From Bdellovibrionales bacterium (GTDB lineage Bacteria > Bdellovibrionota > Bdellovibrionia > Bdellovibrionales > UBA1609): a DNA stretch of 64,000 bases. The DNA is taken from positions 186,001 through 250,000 of the forward strand of contig JADJVA010000006.1 of assembly GCA_016716765.1 (NCBI GenBank), in the 5' to 3' direction. The notes beneath the pieces are model-generated. The model worked only from the letters and a program-made list of their open reading frames with translations. It was not told the DNA's origin and did no database searches. Of this stretch, positions 43,513-53,434 are shown piece after piece. Both the position numbers and the translations under genes were made by a program. How positions within the stretch are numbered: position 1 is the first letter of the stretch; every line of letters begins with the position of its first letter.

Positions 43513-46500
43513 AATCACTCTATAGCTCCCCGTTAAGAGTTTACTTGTCGTTGGGGTTATTGGCCTTGTTCGGTATTTTTTCTGGAAATAAGCTTCCCAT
43601 TTCTATGTTTCCTGAAAGTTCCAAACCAACGGTCGGCGTTCAGGTTCCTTACACGAACTTAACCCCTGAGGAGTTCTCCAAAGCCTACGGGGCCTACATT
43701 GAGAATCGGCTGCAATCTCTGTCAGATAGTCAGATGAAGATTGCTTCCATAGAAACCAATTATCAGGCCGATCAGGCTCAATTTAAGGTTGTGTTTGATT
43801 GGGGAACAGAGCAAAGGCGAGCTGTAAAGGAAGTTGAAGCAGCTATCTACGGAATGAGCGGACAGTTTCCTAAGGAAATGCGAGATCATTTAAACGTATG
43901 GACTCAGTCTGAAAATCAGGGTTTTCTTGCAATGAGCTTTTACAGTGAAAAGCGGAGCGTTGATGAACTTTACGAGTTCCTTGAGCCGATTCTCACGCCA
44001 ATGTTGGCAAATGTGCGTGATACGGATCAGGCCGGGCTCTGGAATCCCTCTCGAAAAGAAGTTCAGATTGAGCTCATTCCTGAGGCCATGGCGGCACTTC
44101 AAGTATTGCCGCGCGAAGTGGGATTGGCGGTAGAGCAGGCCACAACAGCCCAAAGTGGTGGATCCCTTTTGATCAATACGACAAGTCAGCGAATTCAAAT
44201 GCCACGACAGGCAAAAAGCATTGAGGAGCTAAAACGAATTCCCATTTTGTCGCGAACGGGTCGAGCCACCCATTTGCAAGATGTCGCTCATGTCGAGTTG
44301 AGGCCATCTATTGGCGGATCAAAGAGCTTTAAGACAAGTGGTTCTCCCAGTTTGATTTTATTTGCTTCTCCTTCTCCCGGTGGAAACATCAAGGCAATGT
44401 CTGAGGACATCATTGCCTTGGTAAATGAGAAGAAGACAGGTTGGCCAGAAGATGTTCAGATGAAAGTTTTAGTTGATCCTTCAGAATTTATCAGTAATTC
44501 CATTCGCAATGTTTTTCATGAAGTTGTTTTGGCCGCTTTTCTTGCTGTGGTGATTTTGTTTCTGTTTATCGGGAGCTTAAGAAATGTGGCGACAGCTGCG
44601 ATTGAAATTCCACTGAGCATAGTTTTGGCCTTTATTCTCATGTGGTACTGGGGGATCAACATCAATCTGATTTCACTCGGAGGATTGGCGCTTTCAGCCG
44701 GCATGAATGTTGACGCCTCAGTTGTTGTCATGGAGAATATTTTTCGACATTTTGAATTGAACAAGGGACCTCTGAGTTACCACGAGCGATTGGCTATACT
44801 GTGTCGCGCAGTTTCCGAAGTGCGATTGCCAGTCATTGCTTCAACAATTGCCTCTATTGTTGTGTTCCTTCCCCTGGCCTTCACATCTGCTTTGAGCTAT
44901 TCAATTTTAGGTGATCTGGCCAAGACGGTTGTTTTCTCCCATGGATTTTCTGCCATTGTGGCACTCATTTTGGTTCCGACGATTCGCATGCAGCTAATGT
45001 CTCTTGAGGAGAGAGAAACTCATCGGTCACCCATTGAGGCTTGGCTAAGAAAGTTGGAGCAGATTTACAGTTGGAGTCTGGGTGAGTTTCTCAATCGACC
45101 TCGGTTACAACTGGCTGTCTATGGCTCCTTGACGGGTGTGTTGCTCCTGTTAGTTTTCTTTGCATTGCCTCGATTGCCGAGGGAGGTCATCGGTGTTCCT
45201 GATACAGACTGGATGGTCGTTGGACTCAGCACTCAAGGCAATACTCTCCTTCGTCAAATGGAAGACCAGACCTCTGAAGAAGAAGCCAAATTACTCAAGA
45301 AGTTTGGAGATGAAATCTCCTACACCTTCACTCAGGTGAGAAGCGCTAATAACTCAAATATCATGGCGCGACTCAAGGATAAATCTAAAATGCAGGAGAC
45401 TTGGAAACAATATCTCGAGTTTTTCCAAAACACTCCCTTTGTTCAGTATTTTGTTGAACCCTGGAATCCTTCTGAGTTGCCAATTCCGGACCCGCCACAT
45501 TTTCAAGCTTCAGTTCAGGGCGGGACGCCACGTCAGCGATTGGAGATCGCACATCAGCTTCATGAGGTTTTGGAATCAATAAAAAATTTATTTAGTCGTA
45601 GTTGGCAAAAGCCCACTTATTCTGCCGGAGAGGATTTGGTGATCAGTCCTCATTTGGATCAATGGACACCCCTCATAGGAGCAGGAGTGTCCCTCATGCC
45701 CACTGATCTGACCGACATTTCGCGAATTGCCACGCAAGGCCGTTCTCTGGGTCAGTGGGCCCTAGACAATCGAATGTACGACATGATTTTGACCTATCCA
45801 CAGGGAACAATTCAGGAACCGGAGGATCTAAGGGCCTTTCCTCTTGGAATTAAAAATAAGATTATTCCGCTTGGCGCCCTTGCTCAGATCTACAGCCAGG
45901 AGGGGGACTCACCTCGTTTTCGCAAGAACCAACAGGACATTGTATTGCTCTCGGCGAAACAGGATAAGGGAAATGAAGATAAACCTGAGGAAGCCGTTCG
46001 TACTGCCACATCCGTTCTAAAAGAATGGATCAAACAGAACAAGGAAGCGATGGGACCCGTGACAGTCCAGTTTGAAGATGCACAATTTGAACTCAACGAT
46101 GCACTTAATCAGCTGGGTTGGGCTGTGGCACTTTCGATTTTGCTGATTTTTGTGACAATGGTGATTCAGCTGGGTGACGTTGTGAGTTCATTGTTGGTGC
46201 TGGTTGCTATTCCATTGGGATTTGTCGGCGTCATTTTTTCCTTGTTTGTATTCCAAAGCACACTTTCTCTTAACTCTGTTTTGGGAGTCATTCTACTCAA
46301 TGGAATTTCTGTGGCAAATAGCATTATTCTCGTCGATTTCTTTAACAAACTCATGAAAGCAGGAAAAGGTATCACCGAATCTGCTCTTGAAGCAGCGAGG
46401 GCGCGACTGCGCCCGATACTGATGACCTCTCTGACAACCACCATAGGTATGTTGCCGATTGCCTTTGGCTTGGGAGACGGAGGGCGAGTGCTGCAGCCGC

Positions 46501-46658
46501 TTGGAATTGCCGTGAGCGGTGGGCTTTGGATTTCCATGTTGTTTACGCTCTACTTTGTTCCTTCTCTGCAGGTGGCCTACTGGAAATTTCGCAAGAACAG
46601 GTTATCTGTCAGGGGATTTGCGCTCGCAAGAATGGAGTCTCCCGAGGCGATCCAATGA
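43509..46658 (+). CDS. RND-family efflux transporter
   Basis: A 1049-residue inner-membrane pump with the usual duplicated layout: an N-terminal membrane helix, a large periplasmic domain, a membrane block with GMNVDASVVVMENI (proton-relay Asp), a second periplasmic domain and a second membrane block (LNSVLGVILLNGISVANSI, RLRPILMTSLTTTIGMLP). The signature PISMFPESSKPTV occurs after the first helix. The start is TTG, overlapping the adaptor stop; the end overlaps the next gene by ATGA. The substrate cannot be predicted. Confidence 0.95.
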   Translation: MKSLYSSPLRVYLSLGLLALFGIFSGNKLPISMFPESSKPTVGVQVPYTNLTPEEFSKAYGAYIENRLQSLSDSQMKIASIETNYQADQAQFKVVFDWGTEQRRAVKEVEAAIYGMSGQFPKEMRDHLNVWTQSENQGFLAMSFYSEKRSVDELYEFLEPILTPMLANVRDTDQAGLWNPSRKEVQIELIPEAMAALQVLPREVGLAVEQATTAQSGGSLLINTTSQRIQMPRQAKSIEELKRIPILSRTGRATHLQDVAHVELRPSIGGSKSFKTSGSPSLILFASPSPGGNIKAMSEDIIALVNEKKTGWPEDVQMKVLVDPSEFISNSIRNVFHEVVLAAFLAVVILFLFIGSLRNVATAAIEIPLSIVLAFILMWYWGININLISLGGLALSAGMNVDASVVVMENIFRHFELNKGPLSYHERLAILCRAVSEVRLPVIASTIASIVVFLPLAFTSALSYSILGDLAKTVVFSHGFSAIVALILVPTIRMQLMSLEERETHRSPIEAWLRKLEQIYSWSLGEFLNRPRLQLAVYGSLTGVLLLLVFFALPRLPREVIGVPDTDWMVVGLSTQGNTLLRQMEDQTSEEEAKLLKKFGDEISYTFTQVRSANNSNIMARLKDKSKMQETWKQYLEFFQNTPFVQYFVEPWNPSELPIPDPPHFQASVQGGTPRQRLEIAHQLHEVLESIKNLFSRSWQKPTYSAGEDLVISPHLDQWTPLIGAGVSLMPTDLTDISRIATQGRSLGQWALDNRMYDMILTYPQGTIQEPEDLRAFPLGIKNKIIPLGALAQIYSQEGDSPRFRKNQQDIVLLSAKQDKGNEDKPEEAVRTATSVLKEWIKQNKEAMGPVTVQFEDAQFELNDALNQLGWAVALSILLIFVTMVIQLGDVVSSLLVLVAIPLGFVGVIFSLFVFQSTLSLNSVLGVILLNGISVANSIILVDFFNKLMKAGKGITESALEAARARLRPILMTSLTTTIGMLPIAFGLGDGGRVLQPLGIAVSGGLWISMLFTLYFVPSLQVAYWKFRKNRLSVRGFALARMESPEAIQ

Positions 46659-47989
46659 ATTTTCGGTGGCGAAAAATCTCTTTGCTATTTTTGTTTGTTT
46701 TTTCCTGCCTCCTCATGATCCCGCTTTTATTGAACGCAGGAGCCACAGCTGAAGAAGTTAAGACTCATGAGGTTTCTCAAGCAGCTACACAAATTCCTAA
46801 TAGGAAGATTAAATTTACCGAAGCACTTCGGAGAATGGAGGAGAGAAATACAGAACTAGAGGCTCAGCGCATTCAAATCAAAAAAATCGAATCGGAGCAT
46901 TTGGCTTCAAGAGCTAATTTTTTTCCATCCATCGAGGGTCAGCTTTCGGATTTACAGGTGATTCGCCCAGGTTTTTCCAGAACTCAAACAGGGATGCTGG
47001 TTGGCCGAGTTAATTTATTTAGATCTGGAGCCGACGTGGCTTCGTTGAGAAGTTCACGACTGACGGTTTCGCGTGAAAGGGAATTATTGAAACAAGCAGA
47101 ATTGGATGCTGAACAAAAAAATGTGAATTTAATCATCGAATATTTTCAATCTTCCTTTCAGATGAAATTGGCCGAGAATATACTCAAGCTGAGCGAAGAG
47201 TTAGATACCATTGAAGAGGCACGTTACCGTCGAGGTTTGATTCCTTTGCAGGAGTCGCAAAGATCAAAAGTCGAAAAAAGCAATGCTCTGGCAAGATTGA
47301 GTGATGCAAAGTCTGGCTTGGAAGAGATCAAAGCAAAATTAGACGGTGAATTAGGGGCGGATGAAGTAGAGCTGGTTTGGCCATGGAAGGATATTTTGAC
47401 TTCAATCACTCAAGATGAATTTTTGGCTAAGAAGTTGAACCTGTCGCTCTCTCCAGTTTGGCGGGCCACGCAGGTGTTGGTTGAAAAGGAAGAAGAATTA
47501 CTCAAATCAAAGTTTCGTTATTTTCTGCCTTCAATCGATTTGACGATGGGATATGGTTATCCTGATTATGATAGGAGCAGAGACATTCACTCTGAAACGA
47601 CTCTCACTGTGACGATCCCCCTATTTGATCTCGGCAAACATGCGGGGTATGAACTGCAGCTTCAGGAGAAATCACTGGCACTGGTGAAAGAAGAGAGAGT
47701 GAGGCGGAGTATTCAAGTTGAATGGGAGCAAACGCGAACCAATTTGGTCGAAGCCATCAAATCTGCAAAGGAACGTGAGCAAAGCCTTCAGTTAGCGAAG
47801 AGTCTTCATCAAGACAACAAGAGGCGCTTGCAGGCAGGCCGCAGCAGTATGAATGACATTTTGGTTGATCAAAATCGGCTGGTCGAGGCCGAACGTTTGG
47901 TTATCGAAGGGTGGGTCAAGTCACACGTATTGTATTCCAAGTTTTGTCACCTTCTTGGAAAAAAGGGAGGCCCAGATTGTTTTCACTAG
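46655..47989 (+). CDS. TolC-family outer-membrane efflux protein
   Basis: About 444 residues. I start at ATG 46655, which overlaps the RND stop; a signal peptide follows (ISLLFLFVFSCLLMIPLLLN). The protein shows the TolC duplicate helical layout: FTEALRRMEERNTELEAQRI, FFPSIEGQLS in the first half, and RYFLPSIDLTMGYGY plus ETTLTVTIPLFDLGKHAGYE in the second. It completes an adaptor-pump-channel operon with all three genes overlapping by four bases. Confidence 0.92.
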   Translation: MNFRWRKISLLFLFVFSCLLMIPLLLNAGATAEEVKTHEVSQAATQIPNRKIKFTEALRRMEERNTELEAQRIQIKKIESEHLASRANFFPSIEGQLSDLQVIRPGFSRTQTGMLVGRVNLFRSGADVASLRSSRLTVSRERELLKQAELDAEQKNVNLIIEYFQSSFQMKLAENILKLSEELDTIEEARYRRGLIPLQESQRSKVEKSNALARLSDAKSGLEEIKAKLDGELGADEVELVWPWKDILTSITQDEFLAKKLNLSLSPVWRATQVLVEKEEELLKSKFRYFLPSIDLTMGYGYPDYDRSRDIHSETTLTVTIPLFDLGKHAGYELQLQEKSLALVKEERVRRSIQVEWEQTRTNLVEAIKSAKEREQSLQLAKSLHQDNKRRLQAGRSSMNDILVDQNRLVEAERLVIEGWVKSHVLYSKFCHLLGKKGGPDCFH

Positions 47990-48008
47990 TTGATGAAATG
48001 AGGGCGTC

Positions 48009-48794
48009 ATGAGTTCTTCTTTTAAGGATGGCGGAAGTATTTTAACCAAAAACCCCGAGACAAAGTATCGCGAAATTGCCGTCGAGACAAACTGGACAGA
48101 ATTTGAAAAAGTGATCCGTAGTCGACGAAGTGTTCGCTTGTATACGGGAGAAGCTATTCCGGAAGAAGTCGTACAGAAGTGCCTTGATATGGCTTTGCTC
48201 GCACCCAATTCGTCAAATCTGCAACCTTGGGAATTCTATCGAGTTATTTCCAAAGAGAAAAAAGCCTTGCTGGTTCAAGCCTGTTTGGGACAAAGTGCAG
48301 CTCGAACAGCGGCCGAGCTGATCGTCTGTGTGGCGCGTATCAGGACTTGGAAACGAAACGCGCGCCAGAACCTTAAATTCTATGAGTCTCTCGCAGGTTC
48401 GCCGAAATCGTTGCCGGCCTATTATCAAAAAATTGTGCCTCTCGTTTATGGTCAAGGACCCGTTGGAATCTTTGGGTTGATAAAAAGGCCTTTGCTTTGG
48501 CTTGTTGGTTTTTTTCGGCCGACTCCGCGCGCGCCTGTAGGGAAAGCCGATATGCGAATTTGGGCTCACAAAAGCACAGCTCTCGCCTGTGAAAATTTGA
48601 TGTTGGCCTTCCGAGCGGCGGGTTTTGATACTTGTCCGATGGAGGGGATGGACGAAAATCGAATAAGGAAAATCCTCAAATTGGATTTCGACGCTGAGGT
48701 GTGCATGGTTATCAGTGCCGGTCGTCGCGCTGAAAACGGTGTTTATGGGCCTCAGATTCGTTTTTCTCGAGATCAGTTTGTAAAGCAAATCTAG
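48009..48794 (+). CDS. nitroreductase-family flavoprotein
   Basis: A 261-residue protein with the nitroreductase N-terminal motif IRSRRSVRLYTGEAIPEEVV, then LAPNSSNLQPWEFYRV (FMN-binding), and in the C-terminal part ALACENLMLAFRAAGFDTCP and the conserved G-R-R ending (VISAGRRAENGVYG). The family reduces nitro compounds, quinones or enones with NAD(P)H. It begins 19 bases after the efflux channel gene with GAGGG upstream, so it probably belongs to the efflux operon, which would fit a detoxification role. Confidence 0.92.
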   Translation: MSSSFKDGGSILTKNPETKYREIAVETNWTEFEKVIRSRRSVRLYTGEAIPEEVVQKCLDMALLAPNSSNLQPWEFYRVISKEKKALLVQACLGQSAARTAAELIVCVARIRTWKRNARQNLKFYESLAGSPKSLPAYYQKIVPLVYGQGPVGIFGLIKRPLLWLVGFFRPTPRAPVGKADMRIWAHKSTALACENLMLAFRAAGFDTCPMEGMDENRIRKILKLDFDAEVCMVISAGRRAENGVYGPQIRFSRDQFVKQI

Positions 48795-48849
48795 TCGATC
48801 AGGGTTTGTCTCTTGCCTAGTTGAAGTAGGTCTGAGTATTCTTTAGGGT

Positions 48850-49266
48850 ATGAAAATTTATAAAAAGTTTTTATTTTTGACAATTCGAGCGATTGTAATG
48901 GCCTACGTTCTGTTGGATTTTCCGCTTGTCTATGCAGAGAAAGCCAAAGCTCAATCTAAGATGCAATTAACAATAGACAGGAAACTTTTAAAGATGAGAA
49001 AACATTTTCCACATATTTTACTGAAAGATTTGAAAATCATCGATCGTTCGCTAAAGAAGCATGGCGATCTCGGACCTCAGGGAAACTTTTCTCAAGGTCT
49101 GACTCATTATTTTCCCGATCACAACCTCATCATTGAAGACAAAGGTAAAAAGCTTATTCTTCAGATTTTTCCTAAGCAGGGAAATTGGGGGTTTTCGGCA
49201 ACGATAGATAAGGCAACCGAGAATCTAGAGAATCCAGTCATCGAAACGATTGATCCTTCTCCGTAG
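48850..49266 (+). CDS. small exported protein, unknown function
   Basis: 138 residues with an N-terminal signal peptide (FLFLTIRAIVMAYVLLDFPL, cleavage after VYA). The mature part is basic and amphipathic (RKLLKMRKHFPHILLKDL) followed by strands (LIIEDKGKKLILQIFP). No family recognised. Its start lacks a strong ribosome binding site. Convergent with the AI-2E transporter gene. Confidence 0.65.
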   Translation: MKIYKKFLFLTIRAIVMAYVLLDFPLVYAEKAKAQSKMQLTIDRKLLKMRKHFPHILLKDLKIIDRSLKKHGDLGPQGNFSQGLTHYFPDHNLIIEDKGKKLILQIFPKQGNWGFSATIDKATENLENPVIETIDPSP

Positions 49267-49315
49267 GTCTTGTCTTACGAATTGCTATGTATCGGCTTTC
49301 TATTTGGTCATTTTA

Positions 49316-50428
49316 CTAAATTTCAGGGGCTCTTTGATGATTAAAAACCGCCGCACTAAAAATTAGAATGAATGGGCCAAGAAACAGACCGGAAAGCCCG
49401 AACACAAAAAGCGAACCGATGAGGGCAAAAAAGACAAGAACTGGATTTAGAGTGGAACTATTTCTTGAGGTTAAAAGAGACCGTAGAACTATATCAAGTA
49501 TCGATGCAACGAGAGCGAATATACCAACAATAAAGGCTTTTTCTAAACCCAACTTTGCCCCGGCATAAATGATACAGACAATAGCCACGGGTAGGATTCT
49601 TACAACGGAAATTAGAGAAAAAATAAAGCCAATTAAAAAAACAAAAGGCCAGGCCTTCATTCCAACAATGATGGAACCTAAAGTTAGCACAAAGGCTTGG
49701 ATTAAAGCTGTAAAACTCGTTAACACAACAGCCCTATACCCGCTAAATTTGGCAGTTTCTATTAAAAACACCAAGATATTATTTTTCTTATGAGTTAAAA
49801 ATAATCCAGCAACATCTTTGATTGCCTTCTTCTTCTGAATCAAAAATAGGAACAGAAAAGTAAAAAACATCACTTGAAAAATGCTATTTGGAATTTCCGA
49901 CAACCAGGCAAAGGCAATGGATACAGAAGAAGTCAGAAACTTTTCAATTGCCTCTATCAGCTTTGTTTCAATAGTTCTGGAACTGTCAAATTGCATAAAA
50001 TATGTAGAGAGGGAGTCCCTGAGGATTCGAATAGTTGGTAAAAATAATTCCGATATCTTAAGATTTAACTCAGTAAAACCTTGTGGATCAAGAAAAGAAG
50101 CGACCGATGAAAAGCCAACTTTCATCATTTCAATAATGGATGAAAGCAAAAGTGCAACCGTCACAGTGGCCGACGAGACGACGAGGTATTTCCTGGATTT
50201 ATTGAGTTTTACAAATCTATCTCTAGCTCCTAGATAAGCTAAAGCAAAAATGAGCGCCAGCATCGCCGATTTCGCAAAAGGCCTGAAAAGAAATGCAACG
50301 GCTAGGCCAGAGAGAACAAGTATCAGATTAAAAAAATGAAACCTCGAACCAAAGAAGACGAGGTTTCCTTTGGTTCGAGGCAATTTAAGAGGAGATTGAA
50401 TTTCTGAACATTGACCTGATTCCTTCAC
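49316..50428 (-). CDS. AI-2E/PerM-family permease
   Basis: A 370-residue membrane protein with about eight membrane segments. Typical family features are the C-terminal GLSGLFLGPFILIF, the preceding NPVLVFFALIGSLFVFG and the long central amphipathic loop (about residues 120-180). The name comes from an autoinducer-2 exporter, but most members have other or unknown roles. GTG start at 50428 with GGAGATGAA upstream. The gene is visibly AT-richer than its neighbours. It follows the beta-barrel gene by 20 bases on the same strand. Confidence 0.88.
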   Translation of the reverse strand: MKESGQCSEIQSPLKLPRTKGNLVFFGSRFHFFNLILVLSGLAVAFLFRPFAKSAMLALIFALAYLGARDRFVKLNKSRKYLVVSSATVTVALLLSSIIEMMKVGFSSVASFLDPQGFTELNLKISELFLPTIRILRDSLSTYFMQFDSSRTIETKLIEAIEKFLTSSVSIAFAWLSEIPNSIFQVMFFTFLFLFLIQKKKAIKDVAGLFLTHKKNNILVFLIETAKFSGYRAVVLTSFTALIQAFVLTLGSIIVGMKAWPFVFLIGFIFSLISVVRILPVAIVCIIYAGAKLGLEKAFIVGIFALVASILDIVLRSLLTSRNSSTLNPVLVFFALIGSLFVFGLSGLFLGPFILIFSAAVFNHQRAPEI

Positions 50429-50448
50429 TTCATCTCCAATTCACAGGA

Positions 50449-51081
50449 CTAGAATTCCATTGGAAAGGAGACGCTCGCAATAAAACTTTTGTCCCTCGAT
50501 TCGACATTGCTAAAGCTTGCAGTGGAGACAAAAGGTCCTATTTGTTCCAGATTGACCCGTCCATATTCAATATCCTGATACTCCAAATTTAAACTCACTG
50601 AGGCCAAATGAAACCCAACGCCCAAACGACTGCCAGATGCATTCTGTAACTTCACATCAAAATTGTTACTGCTATCCGGATCCAAATCACCACCCAAAAT
50701 CATAGCACCCCAAATTCTCAACCCAATATCTGGCATCTCCAATCCTAAAACAGGTCCATAATTAGTTGAGGTAGCGTTGGCGTTATAATTTATGGAATCT
50801 CTAACATGAGGTTTGGCAAAGCGCCAATCCATCGCCAAGAAGACAGACTCATTAAAATGAAACCCAAGCCTTGCTCCTATTCCAAATCCATCAACTCGAC
50901 CTGTAGAGCTTGTAAAAGGAGGCGGATAATTAGTTGATGTATTACCAATTTCATAAGTCACTGCAGGCTCTACAAGCAAACCGCCACGGGTCTCAGCAGC
51001 CCAGGATTTCGTCGGAATTACCGCCATCAAAACCCCGCAACCCAGAATCACACTTTCAAGATTAAAATATTTGTTTCTCAT
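50449..51081 (-). CDS. outer-membrane beta-barrel protein (OmpW/OmpA-barrel-like)
   Basis: About 210 residues. ATG 51081 follows GGAG with suitable spacing; a longer frame upstream overlaps the small gene at 51110. The signal peptide (LESVILGCGVLMAVIPTKSWA) is cleaved before AET. The mature protein alternates amphipathic strands (GGLLVEPAVTYEIGN, GFGIGARLGFHFNESVFLAM, SLNLEYQDIEYG) and ends in SVSFPMEF with terminal Phe, as expected for a barrel assembled by BamA. Confidence 0.82.
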   Translation of the reverse strand: MRNKYFNLESVILGCGVLMAVIPTKSWAAETRGGLLVEPAVTYEIGNTSTNYPPPFTSSTGRVDGFGIGARLGFHFNESVFLAMDWRFAKPHVRDSINYNANATSTNYGPVLGLEMPDIGLRIWGAMILGGDLDPDSSNNFDVKLQNASGSRLGVGFHLASVSLNLEYQDIEYGRVNLEQIGPFVSTASFSNVESRDKSFIASVSFPMEF

Positions 51082-51109
51082 AATTTCTCCATTCAATTGT
51101 AAACTGTTG

Positions 51110-51396
51110 TCAATCAATTTTGTTTTTTTCTTCTTTTGCCTTTGTATTAACTTTATCCACGGTATCCTGAACTTTGTGTTTAATCTCTTTTTCTACACAC
51201 TCCATTTCTCCATTAACCGTCCGACAGGTCTTGTCCTTTATTTTTCGGTATTTTTTTTAACAACATCAATAGTTTTATTTTTTACAGTTTTCGTTTTTTC
51301 CAAATTCGTCTCCTCACCCGAGGAAGTATATGGCGAACCCATAACCAAACCGAAAGTTAACAAAACTATTAGACTTATTGGAAATCTGCGATTCAT
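51110..51396 (-). CDS. small secreted protein hidden by a frameshift
   Basis: Read on the minus strand, ATG 51396 (GGAG upstream) starts MNRRFPISLIVLLTFGLVMG, a signal peptide. The frame stops after about 52 residues. Adding one base to the eight-T run at 51251-51258 gives a continuous product of about 95 residues: KIKDKTCRTVNGEMECVEKE and IKHKVQDTVDKVNTKAKEEK, ending at 51110-51112. The amphipathic Lys/Glu-rich tail and Cys pair look like small envelope proteins I associate with Bdellovibrio, but I cannot name a family. It lies 28 bases upstream of the beta-barrel gene on the same strand. Confidence 0.7.
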
Positions 51397-51815
51397 TTTG
51401 AACTCCATTCTAAGAATATTTTTAAAAATGCCTGTCTAAAACTTCGCGTTCAACCGCTGTGACTAAAAATGAAATCAAAGAAAGGACTCATAAAACACCC
51501 AAAATTAATTTCCCAATGCTTACCCAAAGATCAGCGATACCGTAGGCGCCAAAAACAAAATCCAAAACTGATAGCTAAGTAAAATCGACCGTCGTTCGAA
51601 ACAAGAGGTTCTCTCGTGTATTTTTTTCAGGTGCAACTCCCGTGACACTGAACCTTCATACTCAACGAGAGCAATTCCTATGCCGCCATGGACGGATCTA
51701 GATTCGAATTGACTGCAATTGAGTTAATATTCGTTCATAAAACGTTCGTTTGTTCGTGGATTATTTGAACCTGTGGTATGTTGCGCCCGAGGGGGGGGTG
51801 CGAAAGGAGAATCGG
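51397..51815. other. divergent intergenic region
   Basis: About 420 bases between the small secreted protein gene and the sigma-54 activator. Notable are TTCG-rich near-repeats around 51730-51760 and a run of eight G's at 51791-51798 just ahead of the activator's ribosome binding site. No gene is supported. Confidence 0.5.
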
Positions 51816-52912
51816 ATGGAATCATTAGAGAATGACGTTCATCTTTCTGATGAGAGAGTCCTAGATGGCAAGACCGCCAGTAATAAATCTTCAAGTGGAC
51901 ATGGTGAGCCTGTTAATAGCTCGAGTTCAAGTCAGAATAGAATTATCGGTTGCAGCCAAGAACTCCTATCAGTTTTGAGTCTTGCGCAGCGAGTTGCAAA
52001 AAGCACGGCAAGTATTTTAATCACAGGAGAAAGTGGAACTGGCAAAGAAGTGATAGCTAAATATATTCATGGTGAAGGTCAGCGTAGAAATGGACCGTTT
52101 GTAGCCATTAATTGCTCGGCGATACCTGAGGCTCTTTTAGAATCTGAGCTTTTTGGTCATGCAAAGGGATCTTTCACTGGTGCCATTAGCAAACACATGG
52201 GATTATTTGAGGAGGCCCAGAATGGGACACTTTTTTTGGATGAAATTGGTGATTTAGATTTAGCTTTGCAGGCAAAGCTTTTGCGAGTTTTACAAGAAAA
52301 AAAATCAGACGTGTTGGTGAGAACCAATATAATCCGGTCAATTGTCGAATTGTTTCAGCAACTCATAAGGACTTGTTCCTAGAAGTCCAAGAGGGGCGAT
52401 TTCGAGAAGATTTGTTTTTTAGGCTCAATGTCATTCCTATTCACATTCCTCCATTACGAGATCGCAAAGCAGACATCAGGCCCCTCGCTGAGTTCTTTTT
52501 AAGAAAATATGCCCAAGCAAATGGCTCAAGGGCAAAGACCTTCTCAGAAGCTGCCATCGAATATCTACTTAAAAACGAATGGCAGGGGAATGTGCGAGAA
52601 TTAGAAAACACAATAGAGAGAGTTGTTGTTCTGTCCTGCCGACCCGAAATATCCATCGATGAAATTATCCCGAGTCTAATCAGAAAGAGCAATAACCAAG
52701 ACGGTAGCAAGGAACATCATGAGAAGGATTTATTTGCAGTTTCGTGTAAAAATGAACTTTTGACCTTAGAGGAAGTCATCCATAAGTATATAGAGTTCGC
52801 TGTTCAAGTGAACGGTGGTGCTCGGGATCAGACGGCTATAGAATTAGGCATTGACCGAAAGACACTGTATAAAAGACTGCGATCAAATGAGTGCAAAACC
52901 AGCCATTCATAG
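51816..52912 (+). CDS. sigma-54-dependent transcriptional activator, frameshifted
   Basis: About 366 residues if restored. ATG 51816 follows AAAGGAGA. A 45-residue Ser-rich N-terminus without a receiver or PAS domain is followed by the AAA+ core: Walker A GESGTGKE (about residue 71), the sigma-54 loop as GSFTGA (about residue 118), Walker B TLFLDEIGD. The frame breaks at an eight-A run (52297-52304); a ninth A restores LQEKKIRRVGENQYNPVNCR and the second half, with REDLFFRLNVIPIHIPPLRDR and WQGNVRELENTIERV. A Fis-type helix-turn-helix ends it (DQTAIELGIDRKTLYKRL). It lies next to an operon with a sigma-54 promoter, its probable target. Confidence 0.9.
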
Positions 52913-52925
52913 AAAGGTTCTTGCC

Positions 52926-53423
52926 CTAGGTACTGAATCGCTGCTCATCATTTTCACAATCCCGTTCTTTCTTTGGAATATTTTGAGGCTCCGCACAGAG
53001 GTCTAGAGTCTCCAAAAAGCCCTCCAAAAAACTGACCAGAAGAATATCTAAATCAAAAGACCCCTCAGATTGTTTTTTTTTGGGGACCGCCACAACATTC
53101 CTCTTTATCAAGTCCTTTCGAAACAAAAGAATGAGAAGTGCGGCGCACAACAAACCAAAGACACCAAATGTCAACAGCTCCAAAAAAAACTGATTCTCGA
53201 TCAGGCTCAGGTGGAGACGCAACGACTCACCCAATTGGAATACGGAAATAACAAATCCCGCAGTCAAAGCAAAGCCAACGAGAACCTTTAATATAATGGT
53301 CAAAACCTCACGACGAAGTTCAGTTTTGACCATTTCTATTTTTTGTTTCTGACTATCGCTCAAGAGCTCAACTTGCGACAATAGAACCGACGAAATGACT
53401 TCCAATAAGTTCAAGACTTTCAT
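52926..53423 (-). CDS. membrane protein, possibly holin-X-like
   Basis: A 165-residue protein: an amphipathic N-terminal helix (about residues 1-35), two membrane segments (about 43-65 and 80-102) and an acidic C-terminal tail. The layout resembles the small phage-holin-superfamily (holin-X) membrane proteins often encoded with DUF883 and CsbD stress genes, as here; the similarity is by layout only. Last gene of a three-gene minus-strand operon. Confidence 0.65.
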   Translation of the reverse strand: MKVLNLLEVISSVLLSQVELLSDSQKQKIEMVKTELRREVLTIILKVLVGFALTAGFVISVFQLGESLRLHLSLIENQFFLELLTFGVFGLLCAALLILLFRKDLIKRNVVAVPKKKQSEGSFDLDILLVSFLEGFLETLDLCAEPQNIPKKERDCENDEQRFST

Positions 53424-53434
53424 AAAAAATTCAA

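Noticed and set aside
51071..51439. Phe-rich plus-strand open frame
   Set aside because: It is the complement of the Lys/Glu-rich small secreted gene on the minus strand.
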